13,323 nt of DNA from JANPEZ01 sp031423155 (GTDB taxonomy: Bacteria; Actinomycetota; UBA4738; HRBIN12): positions 1 to 13,323 of the forward strand of contig JANPEZ010000105.1 in the NCBI GenBank assembly GCA_031423155.1, in the 5' to 3' direction. A model generated the notes under the pieces. The model was given only the letters and a program-made list of their open reading frames with translations, searched no databases and was not told the DNA's origin. Shown here one piece after another: positions 1 to 6,839 of this stretch. Within the stretch, counting starts at the first letter, position 1, and each line of letters opens with the position of its first letter. The translations under genes were made by a program, and so were the position numbers.

Positions 1-1
1 C

Positions 2-580
2 CCCGGCGAGTTCGCCGACAACCCGAACCGCCAGGACCAGTTGCCGGGCAAGGGCCACGTTCGCCTGCCGGGAACGATCTCGATCGCTTGGGACGACACG
101 CGCGATCAGCTCGTGCTCATCTATCAGAACAACGCGAACAGGACGGTCTCGGGCGCCGATATCTCGATGCAGCGCTCGGGCGACTACGGCTCGACATGGG
201 ATGCGCCGCAACCCATCAGCGTGACGCGCTCGGGGAAAGCCGCTCCTGGAGATCAGTTCTTCCCGGCCATCGGGGTCGACAGCGACGGCAACTACTTCGC
301 TATCTGGCAGGACACTCGCAACGATCCGAACTCGACCATGATCGAAACGTTCCAGGGGGAGTCGACCGACGGCGGCGACACCTGGACGAACCATCTGATC
401 AGCTCGGCTGCCTTCAACCCGAAGAAGTCGTTCTTCTCGTGCGGGTGTTTCATCGGCGACTACAACCAGATCGCGGTCTCTGATCAGGTGATCTACCCTG
501 CCTGGACCGACGGGCGGAGCTCGCCCGCCAAGCCCATGGGCGACACCAACGTCTGGACGAACGTGGAGATACGGACCTAG
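2..580 (+). CDS. C-terminal part of a secreted sialidase/BNR-repeat-like protein (5' partial)
   Basis: The reading frame is open from base 2 and ends at TAG 578-580, so the start lies outside the window. Two Asp-box (BNR) motifs of the S-x-D-x-G-x-T-W type are visible: SGDYGSTW at about 162-185 and STDGGDTW at about 360-385. Each is followed by a strand-like segment, as in six-bladed sialidase-type propellers. The tail has FPAIGVDSDGNYFAIWQD and CFIGDYNQIAV, repeated-strand patterns common in exo-alpha-sialidase-like secreted proteins. Catalytic arginines and the acid/nucleophile cannot be judged from this fragment, so true sialidase activity is not claimed; many such proteins are non-enzymatic beta-propellers. 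Its stop overlaps the stop of the convergent cyclic-di-GMP gene. It shares a C-x-x-GDY motif with the secreted protein encoded at 3285-4922, which hints at related folds. Confidence 0.8.
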   Translation, partial: PGEFADNPNRQDQLPGKGHVRLPGTISIAWDDTRDQLVLIYQNNANRTVSGADISMQRSGDYGSTWDAPQPISVTRSGKAAPGDQFFPAIGVDSDGNYFAIWQDTRNDPNSTMIETFQGESTDGGDTWTNHLISSAAFNPKKSFFSCGCFIGDYNQIAVSDQVIYPAWTDGRSSPAKPMGDTNVWTNVEIRT

Positions 581-2661
581 TAGAGCGGGCGCGCGCCTTC
601 GGGCAACAGGGTCGGGCGGCCAGCCAGTTCGGCGATCTCCTCGGCCGGAACCGGCCTGGAGAAGTAGAAGCCCTGCGCGAGCCTGCACCCGTTCGAACGT
701 AGGAACGTGTACTCGGCCTCTGTTTCGATGCCCTCGGCCAGCGGCACCATGTCCAGCGTTTGCGCGAGCTGGATCATCGCGCGGACCATGCCGGCAAGGC
801 GCATATCCGCGTGAACGTCCCGTACGAACGCCTGGTCGATCTTCAAGATGTCCACGGGCATGTGCTTCAGCCGCGCCAGCGAGGAGTACCCGGTGCCGAA
901 GTCGTCCAGTGCCAGGCGGACGCCCCATGAATGCAGGTCGGTGAGGATCTTCTGCGTCCGGTCGGGCTCGGCCATCGCGGTCGACTCGGTGATCTCGACG
1001 ACGATCCGGCTGACATCGACATCGGCCATGTGAAGTTTGCCGAGGATCTTGTCCGCCAGGTGCGCGGACCAGAGCTGGCGCGGCGAGAGGTTGAACGAGA
1101 CCTCGATGTCGATGCCTTCGTCCATCCACTTGCGCTGCTGCAGCGCCATCTCGTCGATGACCCAGTCGCCGATCGCCTCGATCAGGCCCAGTTCCTCTGC
1201 TACCGGGATGAACTCACCGGGCGGAACGATGCCTCCGTTCTGATCCTGCCAACGGATCAAGGCCTCGGCCCCGACCATGCGCCCGTCGGCCAGGTCGACG
1301 ACCGGCTGATAGTGCAGGACCCAGCTCTCCATCTCGACTGCCCGGCGGAGACGGCTCCCGAAAGAGAGCCTCTCGCTGGGGTCGTCGTCACCGGTGGAGA
1401 AGAAGGTGTGGCCGCCCGGGTCGGTTCGCTTGGAACGGAACATCGCCGTGTCGGCATTCATCATCAGGGTCTCGACGTCGAGCGCGTCGATCGGATAGAG
1501 GCTGATCCCGATCGAGCCCCCCGCGTAGAACTGGGTTCCGTTCAGATCGAAGGGTTCGCGCAACGCGTCGCGGATGCGACCGGCGATCGTCTCGGCGACC
1601 TCGGTCGCCGATTCGTGGTCGGTGCCCGGTGCGGGATCGCGCTCCAGATCGCCGAGCAACAGGAGGAACTCATCTCCTCCCTGACGAGCGACGAGGTCGG
1701 TGTCGCGCGTGCAAGCGCTGAGCCGCACTGCCAGTTCCTTCAACAACTGATCGCCAGCATGATGGCCGAGCGAGTCGTTGACCAGCTTGAAGTTGTCCAG
1801 GTCCAGGAAGAGCACGGCCACCGATAGATCGTTCCGCGCCGCCCGGTGGATCGCCAGATCGAGCGTCTCTTCGAACAGTGCCCGGTTGGGAAGTCCCGTC
1901 AGTTTGTCGTGGTAGGCCAGGTGCGCGATCTCGGCCTCGGCCTCTTTCAGCTCGGTGATATCGAACATGAAGCCGTGCTCCAGAACGACCTGTCCCTTCG
2001 AGTCCCTCACCGGCTGCGCTCGATCGCGGATCCAGACGGTCCGCCCGTCGGGCGTCAGCACGCGATAGTCGGAGAGATCGCCTCCCGTTCCATCCAGGAA
2101 AGCGGCGTACTCCGCCTCGATCCGGTCGCGGTCCTCGGGATGCAGGAGCTGTCGCCACAGGTCCTTCTCGTTGCAGTAGGCCTCTGCCGTGACTCCAAAG
2201 ATGGTCTCTATCTGTGGACTGACGTAGTTGGTGCCCTCGCCGCCTTCGTCGACGTAGACGATCGCCGGGATCTGTTCGACCAGGGATCTGTACATGGCCT
2301 CCGCGTGGAAGCGGGCCTCCTCGGCTTCCCGAGCCTCGACCAGCGCCGTTGCGTCACGGAGGGAGGCGATCCGGGAGTGTCCATCGGTCGCGACCCGCAC
2401 CTGAACGGGTAGCTCGGAGCCGTCGGAGTGAACGCAGGTCGCTTCGAAGGCGTTCTCGTCTAACCACCCCGGGATCAGTTCCAGGACGGGAAGATCCGAC
2501 AGCGCGGATGGGGACCGGCCCGTCAGCTCGGCGGCGGCCGGGTTCGCGAAGACGATGACGTCCTGGCGAAGCACAAGGATCGCCTCGGGTACCTTGCCCA
2601 GGATGGCATCGGCCTCCTCCAGGGAGGCCGAAGGTCGCGCCGGCTTCTCGATCGCGCTCAA
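577..2661 (-). CDS. PAS-PAS-GGDEF-EAL bifunctional cyclic-di-GMP enzyme
   Basis: A 694-residue soluble protein with no membrane segment. It has a PAS domain (about 15-105), a second PAS/PAC domain (about 122-240), a GGDEF domain (about 246-415) and an EAL domain (about 432-680). The GGDEF signature is intact at 328-332. An RxxD inhibitory (I) site, R319-x-x-D322, lies exactly five residues before it, so product-inhibited diguanylate cyclase activity is plausible. The EAL domain also keeps its metal and catalytic set: E466-A-L, N524, E556, D586-D587 in DDFGTGYSS, K607 and E643 in EGIET. Both synthesis and hydrolysis of cyclic-di-GMP are therefore possible, with the PAS domains as sensors of an unknown signal. 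The start is TTG at 2661, chosen because an AGAAAGG ribosome site sits about 5 bases upstream. A sigma-28-like promoter precedes it. The stop shares CTAG with the convergent upstream gene. Confidence 0.95.
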   Translation of the reverse strand: MSAIEKPARPSASLEEADAILGKVPEAILVLRQDVIVFANPAAAELTGRSPSALSDLPVLELIPGWLDENAFEATCVHSDGSELPVQVRVATDGHSRIASLRDATALVEAREAEEARFHAEAMYRSLVEQIPAIVYVDEGGEGTNYVSPQIETIFGVTAEAYCNEKDLWRQLLHPEDRDRIEAEYAAFLDGTGGDLSDYRVLTPDGRTVWIRDRAQPVRDSKGQVVLEHGFMFDITELKEAEAEIAHLAYHDKLTGLPNRALFEETLDLAIHRAARNDLSVAVLFLDLDNFKLVNDSLGHHAGDQLLKELAVRLSACTRDTDLVARQGGDEFLLLLGDLERDPAPGTDHESATEVAETIAGRIRDALREPFDLNGTQFYAGGSIGISLYPIDALDVETLMMNADTAMFRSKRTDPGGHTFFSTGDDDPSERLSFGSRLRRAVEMESWVLHYQPVVDLADGRMVGAEALIRWQDQNGGIVPPGEFIPVAEELGLIEAIGDWVIDEMALQQRKWMDEGIDIEVSFNLSPRQLWSAHLADKILGKLHMADVDVSRIVVEITESTAMAEPDRTQKILTDLHSWGVRLALDDFGTGYSSLARLKHMPVDILKIDQAFVRDVHADMRLAGMVRAMIQLAQTLDMVPLAEGIETEAEYTFLRSNGCRLAQGFYFSRPVPAEEIAELAGRPTLLPEGARPLY

Positions 2662-2699
2662 GGCTGCCTTTCTCTACCGACCATCGAAAGTCCCATCAG

Positions 2700-2727
2700 A
2701 CATCGGTATGGGCGAGGCACAACCTGA
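2700..2727 (-). promoter_or_regulatory. Sigma-28 (FliA/WhiG)-type promoter candidate for the GGDEF-EAL gene
   Basis: Read on the minus strand this is TCAG, 16 bases, then ACCGATGT. Known SigD/WhiG/FliA promoters have TAAA, 14-16 bases, then GCCGATAA. The start codon is 39 bases beyond the -10 element, giving a leader of about 30 bases. The same layout recurs at 5013-5040 and 5870-5897. Assignment to a particular sigma factor is inference. Confidence 0.55.
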
Positions 2728-2808
2728 GCGTTGTTGTCCGACAAGCTTGGCTGCGCTCCTAGGCACACCGTCTCCCGCGGGGACCCGGTCGGCGGATAAG
2801 CTCCTCTG

Positions 2809-3288
2809 ATGATTCCGACCGCTACCTCCGACATCGTAGATGCCTACGGTGCAAGCGTTTCAGTCTGCTCGCTTCGGTTCGAGCAGTTCGGCGGCATCCG
2901 CGTGTGCCAAGGCCCGATCGCGACCGTCCGCTGCTTCGAGGACAACGTGGTAGTGAAGCGGGCGTTGACGGAGCCGGGCCTGGGGCGAGTCCTCGTCATC
3001 GACGGCGGCGGTTCTTTGAGGGTCGCGCTGGCCGGCGACATAGTCGCGGGACTCGCCCTGAAGAACGGTTGGCTAGGACTGATCGTCAACGGCTGCGTGC
3101 GTGACGTAGCGGCGCTGCGCGAACTGCCGATCGGGATCAAGGCGCTCGGGTCCACTCCGCTGCCCAGCGGCAAGACGGGCGAAGGCGAACTGAACGTACC
3201 CGTCACTTTCGGCGGCGTCACCTTCATCGCCGGCGCACTCGCGGCCGCCGACGACGACGGCGTCGTTACCCTTCCGATGCCCGCTTAG
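2809..3288 (+). CDS. rraA: RraA-family protein (ribonuclease activity regulator A type)
   Basis: A 159-residue cytoplasmic protein, close to the length of E. coli RraA (161). Landmarks match RraA as I recall it: FEQFGG near 24, CFEDN at 42, GRVLVIDGGGSLR at 59-71, and FGGVTFIAGA near 134. In E. coli RraA binds RNase E and inhibits mRNA decay; related proteins are HMG/CHA aldolases. The aldolase motif is D-x20-R-D-x2-E/D. Here D77-x20-R98-D99 is present but the last acid is alanine (A102). This argues for the regulator-like branch rather than an active aldolase, although function in an actinobacterium is unproven. Start is ATG 2809. No clear Shine-Dalgarno is seen, but TAAGCT at 2797-2802 sits at -12 to -7, so a leaderless transcript is possible. 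The gene converges on the secreted-protein gene and their stops share TTAG. Confidence 0.92.
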   Translation: MIPTATSDIVDAYGASVSVCSLRFEQFGGIRVCQGPIATVRCFEDNVVVKRALTEPGLGRVLVIDGGGSLRVALAGDIVAGLALKNGWLGLIVNGCVRDVAALRELPIGIKALGSTPLPSGKTGEGELNVPVTFGGVTFIAGALAAADDDGVVTLPMPA

Positions 3289-4922
3289 GGCCGGGCCTGC
3301 CAGTTCCAGGTCCTCCAAGAGGGAGGCCCTCCGTCCGTGCCGTCGACCGTCCACTGGCTGGTGAGCCAGACCAACCCGGTGGCACTGCTCGTCGGCGCCT
3401 TCGGGTCCGGCGATGCCGCAGCGTAGTCTCCCCATCGGCACTCTGTTAGGAAGCCGCTCGGCCCGCAGGCGAAGTCCTCTACGTTGCCCAGCGAGGCTTT
3501 GACCAGCACGATCGGTGTCGTCGGGTTGTTGCCCCTCTTGCTCACCATGGAGATCGTCGGAAAGATCGTCGTCGAGGAGCTGTTGAATCCGAGGACCATA
3601 TTCGAGCCGAACGCCTTGGTCTTGCCCGAGACGACGCGGTCCGGCGAGATGGCTCCGTTGAAGAAGAACGTGCTCGGGTCTTGAACCGATCCCTTCTGAA
3701 GGATCGACTTGTTGAGCGCGTCGATCTCGTACCAGCGCACCATCGCACCGGCACCACCGAAGATCGTGTGTTGGGTCCAGACGGCGAATTTGCCGCCGCG
3801 CAAGGGGTCTATCGCTCCGACGGCCTGCGTTAGCCGTCCATCCAGCGTGTCGATGTCATCGAAGGGCCCGTCCTGACCGAGCTGCGGCGCGCTCGTCGGG
3901 ACGGTGTAGCTCGGCACCGTGATATGGGACCCGGAGTTCTGGATGACCGCCGCGCCCGTAGAGGGATCCTTGGTCACCTTGAACCGGCCGAGGGTCGTCC
4001 CGGTAACGAAGGGAGAAGCCGTGAAGACGTAGCCGGTGTCGTTGGCGTCGACCTCGTTCGCCGGCACGGGGGTCCACTCTTCGATGCCATTCACCTTGAC
4101 GCTGAGACTGAATGTCGACTGAAGGGCTCCGGGGCCGGGACAGGTCGTGATCGCACCGGCGGCCGGCTTGGTGAACGCCATGATGTCCGAGCCTCTGTAG
4201 GAGTTCCCGGCGAAAGTGTTGACCCCGATGATCGCGAAGTGTTTGGAGTCACCGAGTTTGGGGTAGTCGGGGAACTCGTCGAGGTACAGGATGAAGTACT
4301 GGCACCAGTCGCTGGCTGAAAGCGTTGCGGGGTTGGCGGTCTTGCTGAATCCGAACGCCAGCTCGTTGTCCGTGTCGGAGAAGACGACGTCACCGGCGTA
4401 GTAGAACCTCTTGGAGGTCGCGTCCCACATCACCTGGGGGTCGAAGACCGAGGGCTGGGTGGGCCCTCCCACTCGCGCACCCCACCAGTCGAGGAGATCC
4501 GCCGTGACCAGCGGGGCCAAAGTGCGGTCGTAGATGCCGACCTGGGCATTGACCGTCTCGATGTAACTGTTCGGCCCGATGGCGCCGGTGGAATCCGAAG
4601 GAGTCAGGTCGGGGTCCTGCAGACCCTCGGCACCTACCAGCGAGACCGGCGCGCGAGATCCGACCAGCGGTGCGGCCTTCGCTGGGGAGGCGGCGCGCGC
4701 GACCGCGTCTGCCTTCGCGGCAGCATAGGCCGCGGGGTCCCGGGTCAAGAGCTCGCCACGGGCAGCGCGAGCATTGACCCCCGTGATCGGACCGACCACG
4801 CCCTCGTGGTCGGCGGCGCTGATGACGGTTGGGACGGATGGCGCAGAACCCGAAGTCGCGGCCGGCATCCCGGCGGCGAGCAGCGAACAGACCAGGACAG
4901 TCAGACCGAGAGAACGCTTCAA
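3285..4922 (-). CDS. Secreted sialidase-like (beta-propeller) protein of unknown function
   Basis: A 545-residue exported protein. The frame is open up to 5003, but TTG at 4922 is preferred. It has a strong AGAGGGGG ribosome site about 7 bases upstream, and it puts the signal peptide at the N-terminus: MKRSLG, a hydrophobic core LTVLVCSLLAAG, then a small-residue cleavage region near ATSGSA. The mature part has the order DPDLTPSDSTGAIGP, IETVNAQVGIYDRT, FDPQVMWDATSKRFYYAGDV, FPDYPKLGDSKHFAIIGVN and, near the end, CGPSGFLTECRWGDYAAASPD. I associate this pattern with secreted sialidase/BNR-like proteins of actinobacteria, but no canonical Asp box was found. Paired cysteines at WCQYF, TTCPG, FACG and TECRW may form disulfides. 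No anchor or sorting signal is seen. Substrate unknown. Confidence 0.88.
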   Translation of the reverse strand: MKRSLGLTVLVCSLLAAGMPAATSGSAPSVPTVISAADHEGVVGPITGVNARAARGELLTRDPAAYAAAKADAVARAASPAKAAPLVGSRAPVSLVGAEGLQDPDLTPSDSTGAIGPNSYIETVNAQVGIYDRTLAPLVTADLLDWWGARVGGPTQPSVFDPQVMWDATSKRFYYAGDVVFSDTDNELAFGFSKTANPATLSASDWCQYFILYLDEFPDYPKLGDSKHFAIIGVNTFAGNSYRGSDIMAFTKPAAGAITTCPGPGALQSTFSLSVKVNGIEEWTPVPANEVDANDTGYVFTASPFVTGTTLGRFKVTKDPSTGAAVIQNSGSHITVPSYTVPTSAPQLGQDGPFDDIDTLDGRLTQAVGAIDPLRGGKFAVWTQHTIFGGAGAMVRWYEIDALNKSILQKGSVQDPSTFFFNGAISPDRVVSGKTKAFGSNMVLGFNSSSTTIFPTISMVSKRGNNPTTPIVLVKASLGNVEDFACGPSGFLTECRWGDYAAASPDPKAPTSSATGLVWLTSQWTVDGTDGGPPSWRTWNWQARP

Positions 4923-4973
4923 GTTGGGACCCCCTCTAGAACCCCGGCACTCCCCGCGCGCCGGATGAACGCC

Positions 4974-5003
4974 AGTGTCCGGTCTCTGCCTGGCGATTGT
5001 CAA
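4974..5003 (-). promoter_or_regulatory. Sigma-70-type promoter candidate for the secreted sialidase-like gene
   Basis: On the minus strand there is a perfect TTGACA (4998-5003), an 18-base spacer and GACACT (4974-4979) as a weak -10. The expected transcript start near 4967 leaves about a 45-base leader containing the AGAGGGGG ribosome site. The -35 is convincing; the -10 is poor, so confidence is modest. Confidence 0.4.
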
Positions 5004-5012
5004 CGCGACGGT

Positions 5013-5040
5013 TCAGGCTGCGGCCCCTTGGCGCCGATAC
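5013..5040 (+). promoter_or_regulatory. Sigma-28 (FliA/WhiG)-type promoter candidate for the small secreted protein
   Basis: TCAG (5013-5016), 16 bases, then GCCGATAC (5033-5040). The -10 half matches the classic GCCGATAA at seven of eight positions. Transcription would start about 7 bases on, at the GTG codon 5048, implying a leaderless mRNA. The same element occurs before the GGDEF-EAL gene and the receiver-TM gene. Confidence 0.6.
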
Positions 5041-5047
5041 CCTTTCC

Positions 5048-5599
5048 GTGAAGAAGGGCCTGGCTCTGCTCGTGGTGCTGTCGTTCGTGGGGTCTTCGGC
5101 GACGGCATGGGCCGGCGCTGCGAACCGGCCGGACGGCTGGATCAAGCTCTGCGGCCTGAGTACCGGATGCACGATCGATCCGCTCCCCCACCGCTGGAGG
5201 GGCAACGACATCTACAACGCGACCGGCGCCCGTCAGTCATGGGCCGTGCTGATGGAGGACGGAGAGGGCGTTCGCTTCTGGATCACCCTCCAGAACGACG
5301 GCACGACCGACGACACCTTGGTGGTTCAGGGTTGTCAGGGCACGCGTCGCTTCGTCGTGAACCGCGTGGTCCTGGGCAAGTTCAAGGAGCCCGACTCGAG
5401 TGCGATGAAGATCACTGACGAGTTCCTGGACGGAACGGCGGCGTTCGCGTTGGCGCCCGGCGCTCGCTCCGTGTTCACACTCAACATGCTCGCGCCGACG
5501 ACGGCCGAAGGCGTCTCCTACAGCTGCGAGATGACGATCTCATCGCAAGCCGATCCGTCGAAGACCGACACCCTGGTCGCGACGATGACTACCTACTGA
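5048..5599 (+). CDS. Small secreted beta-rich protein, unknown function
   Basis: 183 residues from GTG 5048. The frame can be read from TTG 4997, but that start lies upstream of the promoter-like element at 5013-5040. The GTG start also places a clean signal peptide first: KK, a hydrophobic core LALLVVLSFV, and an AxA-like site at TAWA before GAANRP (cut after about residue 22). No Shine-Dalgarno precedes GTG, consistent with a leaderless message. The mature protein has four cysteines (35, 41, 96, 160), which could form two disulfides. It alternates strand-like stretches such as RFWITLQND, DTLVVQG, SVFTLNML and DTLVATM, suggesting an immunoglobulin-like or CARDB-like sandwich. I do not recognise a named family. 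It is transcribed divergently from the secreted sialidase-like gene, and its end overlaps the convergent four-cysteine gene by 7 bases. Confidence 0.85.
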   Translation: MKKGLALLVVLSFVGSSATAWAGAANRPDGWIKLCGLSTGCTIDPLPHRWRGNDIYNATGARQSWAVLMEDGEGVRFWITLQNDGTTDDTLVVQGCQGTRRFVVNRVVLGKFKEPDSSAMKITDEFLDGTAAFALAPGARSVFTLNMLAPTTAEGVSYSCEMTISSQADPSKTDTLVATMTTY

Positions 5600-5781
5600 G
5601 TCTTTCGGGATTCGAACTCGTCGCAAGTGGCCGATCCCTCGATGACCCCTTTCACGTACTTGCAAGACCCGAACGCGAGCCGGGGGAACATCCACTTGCA
5701 CTGAACGCACGACACCTCGGGCTTGGAGGCAGGCCCGTAGTGAGCGGCTTCCTTGGTGAGAGACCACGTCTTGGGCGCCAT
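5593..5781 (-). CDS. Small four-cysteine protein, HiPIP-like iron-sulfur candidate
   Basis: 62 residues from ATG 5781, chosen over an upstream in-frame ATG (5814) because a strong AAGGAG sits 6 bases before it. The core is C25-x2-C28, C40 and C53, with aromatic and glycine residues between: KWMFPRLAFGSCKYVKG, then GSATCDEF. This C-x2-C ... G-x-C-x-x-V-x-G ... C spacing resembles the cluster-binding pattern of high-potential iron-sulfur proteins (four Cys binding one 4Fe-4S). The usual HiPIP export signal is missing and the protein is basic and short. A zinc ribbon-like site is the alternative. Cytoplasmic location is inferred. It ends inside the last codons of the convergent secreted-protein gene. 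Confidence 0.78.
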   Translation of the reverse strand: MAPKTWSLTKEAAHYGPASKPEVSCVQCKWMFPRLAFGSCKYVKGVIEGSATCDEFESRKTQ

Positions 5782-5869
5782 CCGGGACTCCTTATCGTCG
5801 AGGACCGGGGGCAAGTCTGTCCCGTAGCACCGGCAGGAGGCAAGCCGGGGATGATCCCGGGCATCCGGC

Positions 5870-5897
5870 TCAAGTTTCTACGCCCCTTACCCGACAA
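5870..5897 (+). promoter_or_regulatory. Sigma-28 (FliA/WhiG)-type promoter candidate for the receiver-TM gene
   Basis: TCAAGTTT (5870-5877) and CCCGACAA (5890-5897), with 16 bases between TCAA and the -10 octamer. E. coli FliA sites read TAAAGTTT then GCCGATAA, so the GTTT extension is also conserved here. The TTG start at 5933 implies a leader of about 29 bases, almost the same as for the GGDEF-EAL gene. Confidence 0.6.
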
Positions 5898-5932
5898 CAT
5901 AGGCAGAGCACATCCGTCAACTGAGGGGGAAC

Positions 5933-6817
5933 TTGGTCCGGGCCGCGGATGTTCGTGTGGTCGTCGCCGAAGGGGGCGAACTGACACTGCTGCCCCTTCT
6001 CCTGGATGCGGCTGGGATCGACGTGATCGGGGCCGTTAACTCCATAGGGGTGCTCGGACCGATGGTCGCAAGCATGCGCCCGGACGTGGTGGTCCTGGAC
6101 ATGGAGATCGGCGCCGAGGCGATGGCGGCCGCTCACTCGGCACACCCCTCGGTGGCTCTGGTAGTCGTCTGGCCCGCCGCGGTCGCGGCGATAGGAGCCG
6201 ACGTGCACGTGCTGCCGGGCGTGGGGCAAGACGAACTCGCAGACGCGGTGATACAGGCATCGAGGCTCTCGCACTCCGAGGAGATCGTCTTCGTCCCCGA
6301 CGTGGTCGAGGAGTCTCCCGCTCCCGCTCCCGCTCCCGCTGCTGCGGCCCTGGTTGGACGCCGGACCGGGAAGGGCAAGCTCGCGGCGGCTGCTTCCCTC
6401 GCGTTGATCCTGCTTTCGGCCGGACTAGCCGCCATCAACGGCGGGAACGGCCGGGTCATCGATCTTGCGGAGCCTCCGACGACCTCGATACCGCACTCCC
6501 CCGGCGGACGCGGCGGAGACGGCACTTCGACCAACGGTGGCCAACCCGTCGGAAGCGCGCCGATCGTACTCGCGGCTGCGCACTCAACCGTTCAGCAACC
6601 GGCGCCCCCGAGCGAGGGTCCACAAGGAGGATCCGGCGGCGGGCCCGGAACAGACTCCCCAAGCATCCGCAAGCACGAGAAGCCCAGGTCGATCCGCCAT
6701 CCCGAACATAAGGTGAGCCAACACCGAGGCAGCCGCGGAAGGGACCACAGACATCCGCGCCCTCCCAGGGCCGGCGGCGGCCACGGGCGCTCGGAGAGTC
6801 ACGGCCACGACCGCTAG
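5933..6817 (+). CDS. Degenerate receiver domain - transmembrane helix - Gly/Pro/His/Arg-rich tail protein
   Basis: 294 residues from TTG 5933; a GAGGGGGA ribosome site lies close upstream (GTG 5957 is an alternative). Residues 7-118 resemble a response-regulator receiver fold: VRVVVAEGG strand, then RPDVVVLD56MEI with D56 at the phospho-acceptor position. The acidic pair is reduced to E13, the beta-4 Thr/Ser is replaced around VVVW80, and the conserved beta-5 lysine is absent (VHVLPG). Normal phosphotransfer is therefore doubtful. A PAPAPAP linker (129-136) leads to a basic patch (RRTGKGK) and one hydrophobic helix at about 150-169, giving N-terminus inside and C-terminus outside. The outer tail (170-294) is low-complexity, rich in Gly, Pro, Ser, then His, Arg and Lys. 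Similar N-terminal architecture occurs in pilus/Flp-associated or envelope regulators, but no family is claimed. Confidence 0.85.
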   Translation: MVRAADVRVVVAEGGELTLLPLLLDAAGIDVIGAVNSIGVLGPMVASMRPDVVVLDMEIGAEAMAAAHSAHPSVALVVVWPAAVAAIGADVHVLPGVGQDELADAVIQASRLSHSEEIVFVPDVVEESPAPAPAPAAAALVGRRTGKGKLAAAASLALILLSAGLAAINGGNGRVIDLAEPPTTSIPHSPGGRGGDGTSTNGGQPVGSAPIVLAAAHSTVQQPAPPSEGPQGGSGGGPGTDSPSIRKHEKPRSIRHPEHKVSQHRGSRGRDHRHPRPPRAGGGHGRSESHGHDR

Positions 6818-6839
6818 GCGGCGATACCCGCTACGCCCC

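Noticed and set aside
931..1827. A 298-codon open frame antisense to the GGDEF-EAL gene
   Set aside because: It mirrors codons of a clearly real gene, has no ribosome site or known motif, and is explained by high GC content.
4923..5003. Longer N-terminus (27 extra residues) for the secreted sialidase-like protein
   Set aside because: It would bury the signal peptide, and the strong ribosome site fits TTG 4922.
5820..5932. Possible cyclic-di-GMP riboswitch before the receiver-TM gene (AGCCGG/CCGGCT hairpin)
   Set aside because: No GEMM core was recognised, and the hairpin lies upstream of the predicted transcript start, so it would not be in the RNA.
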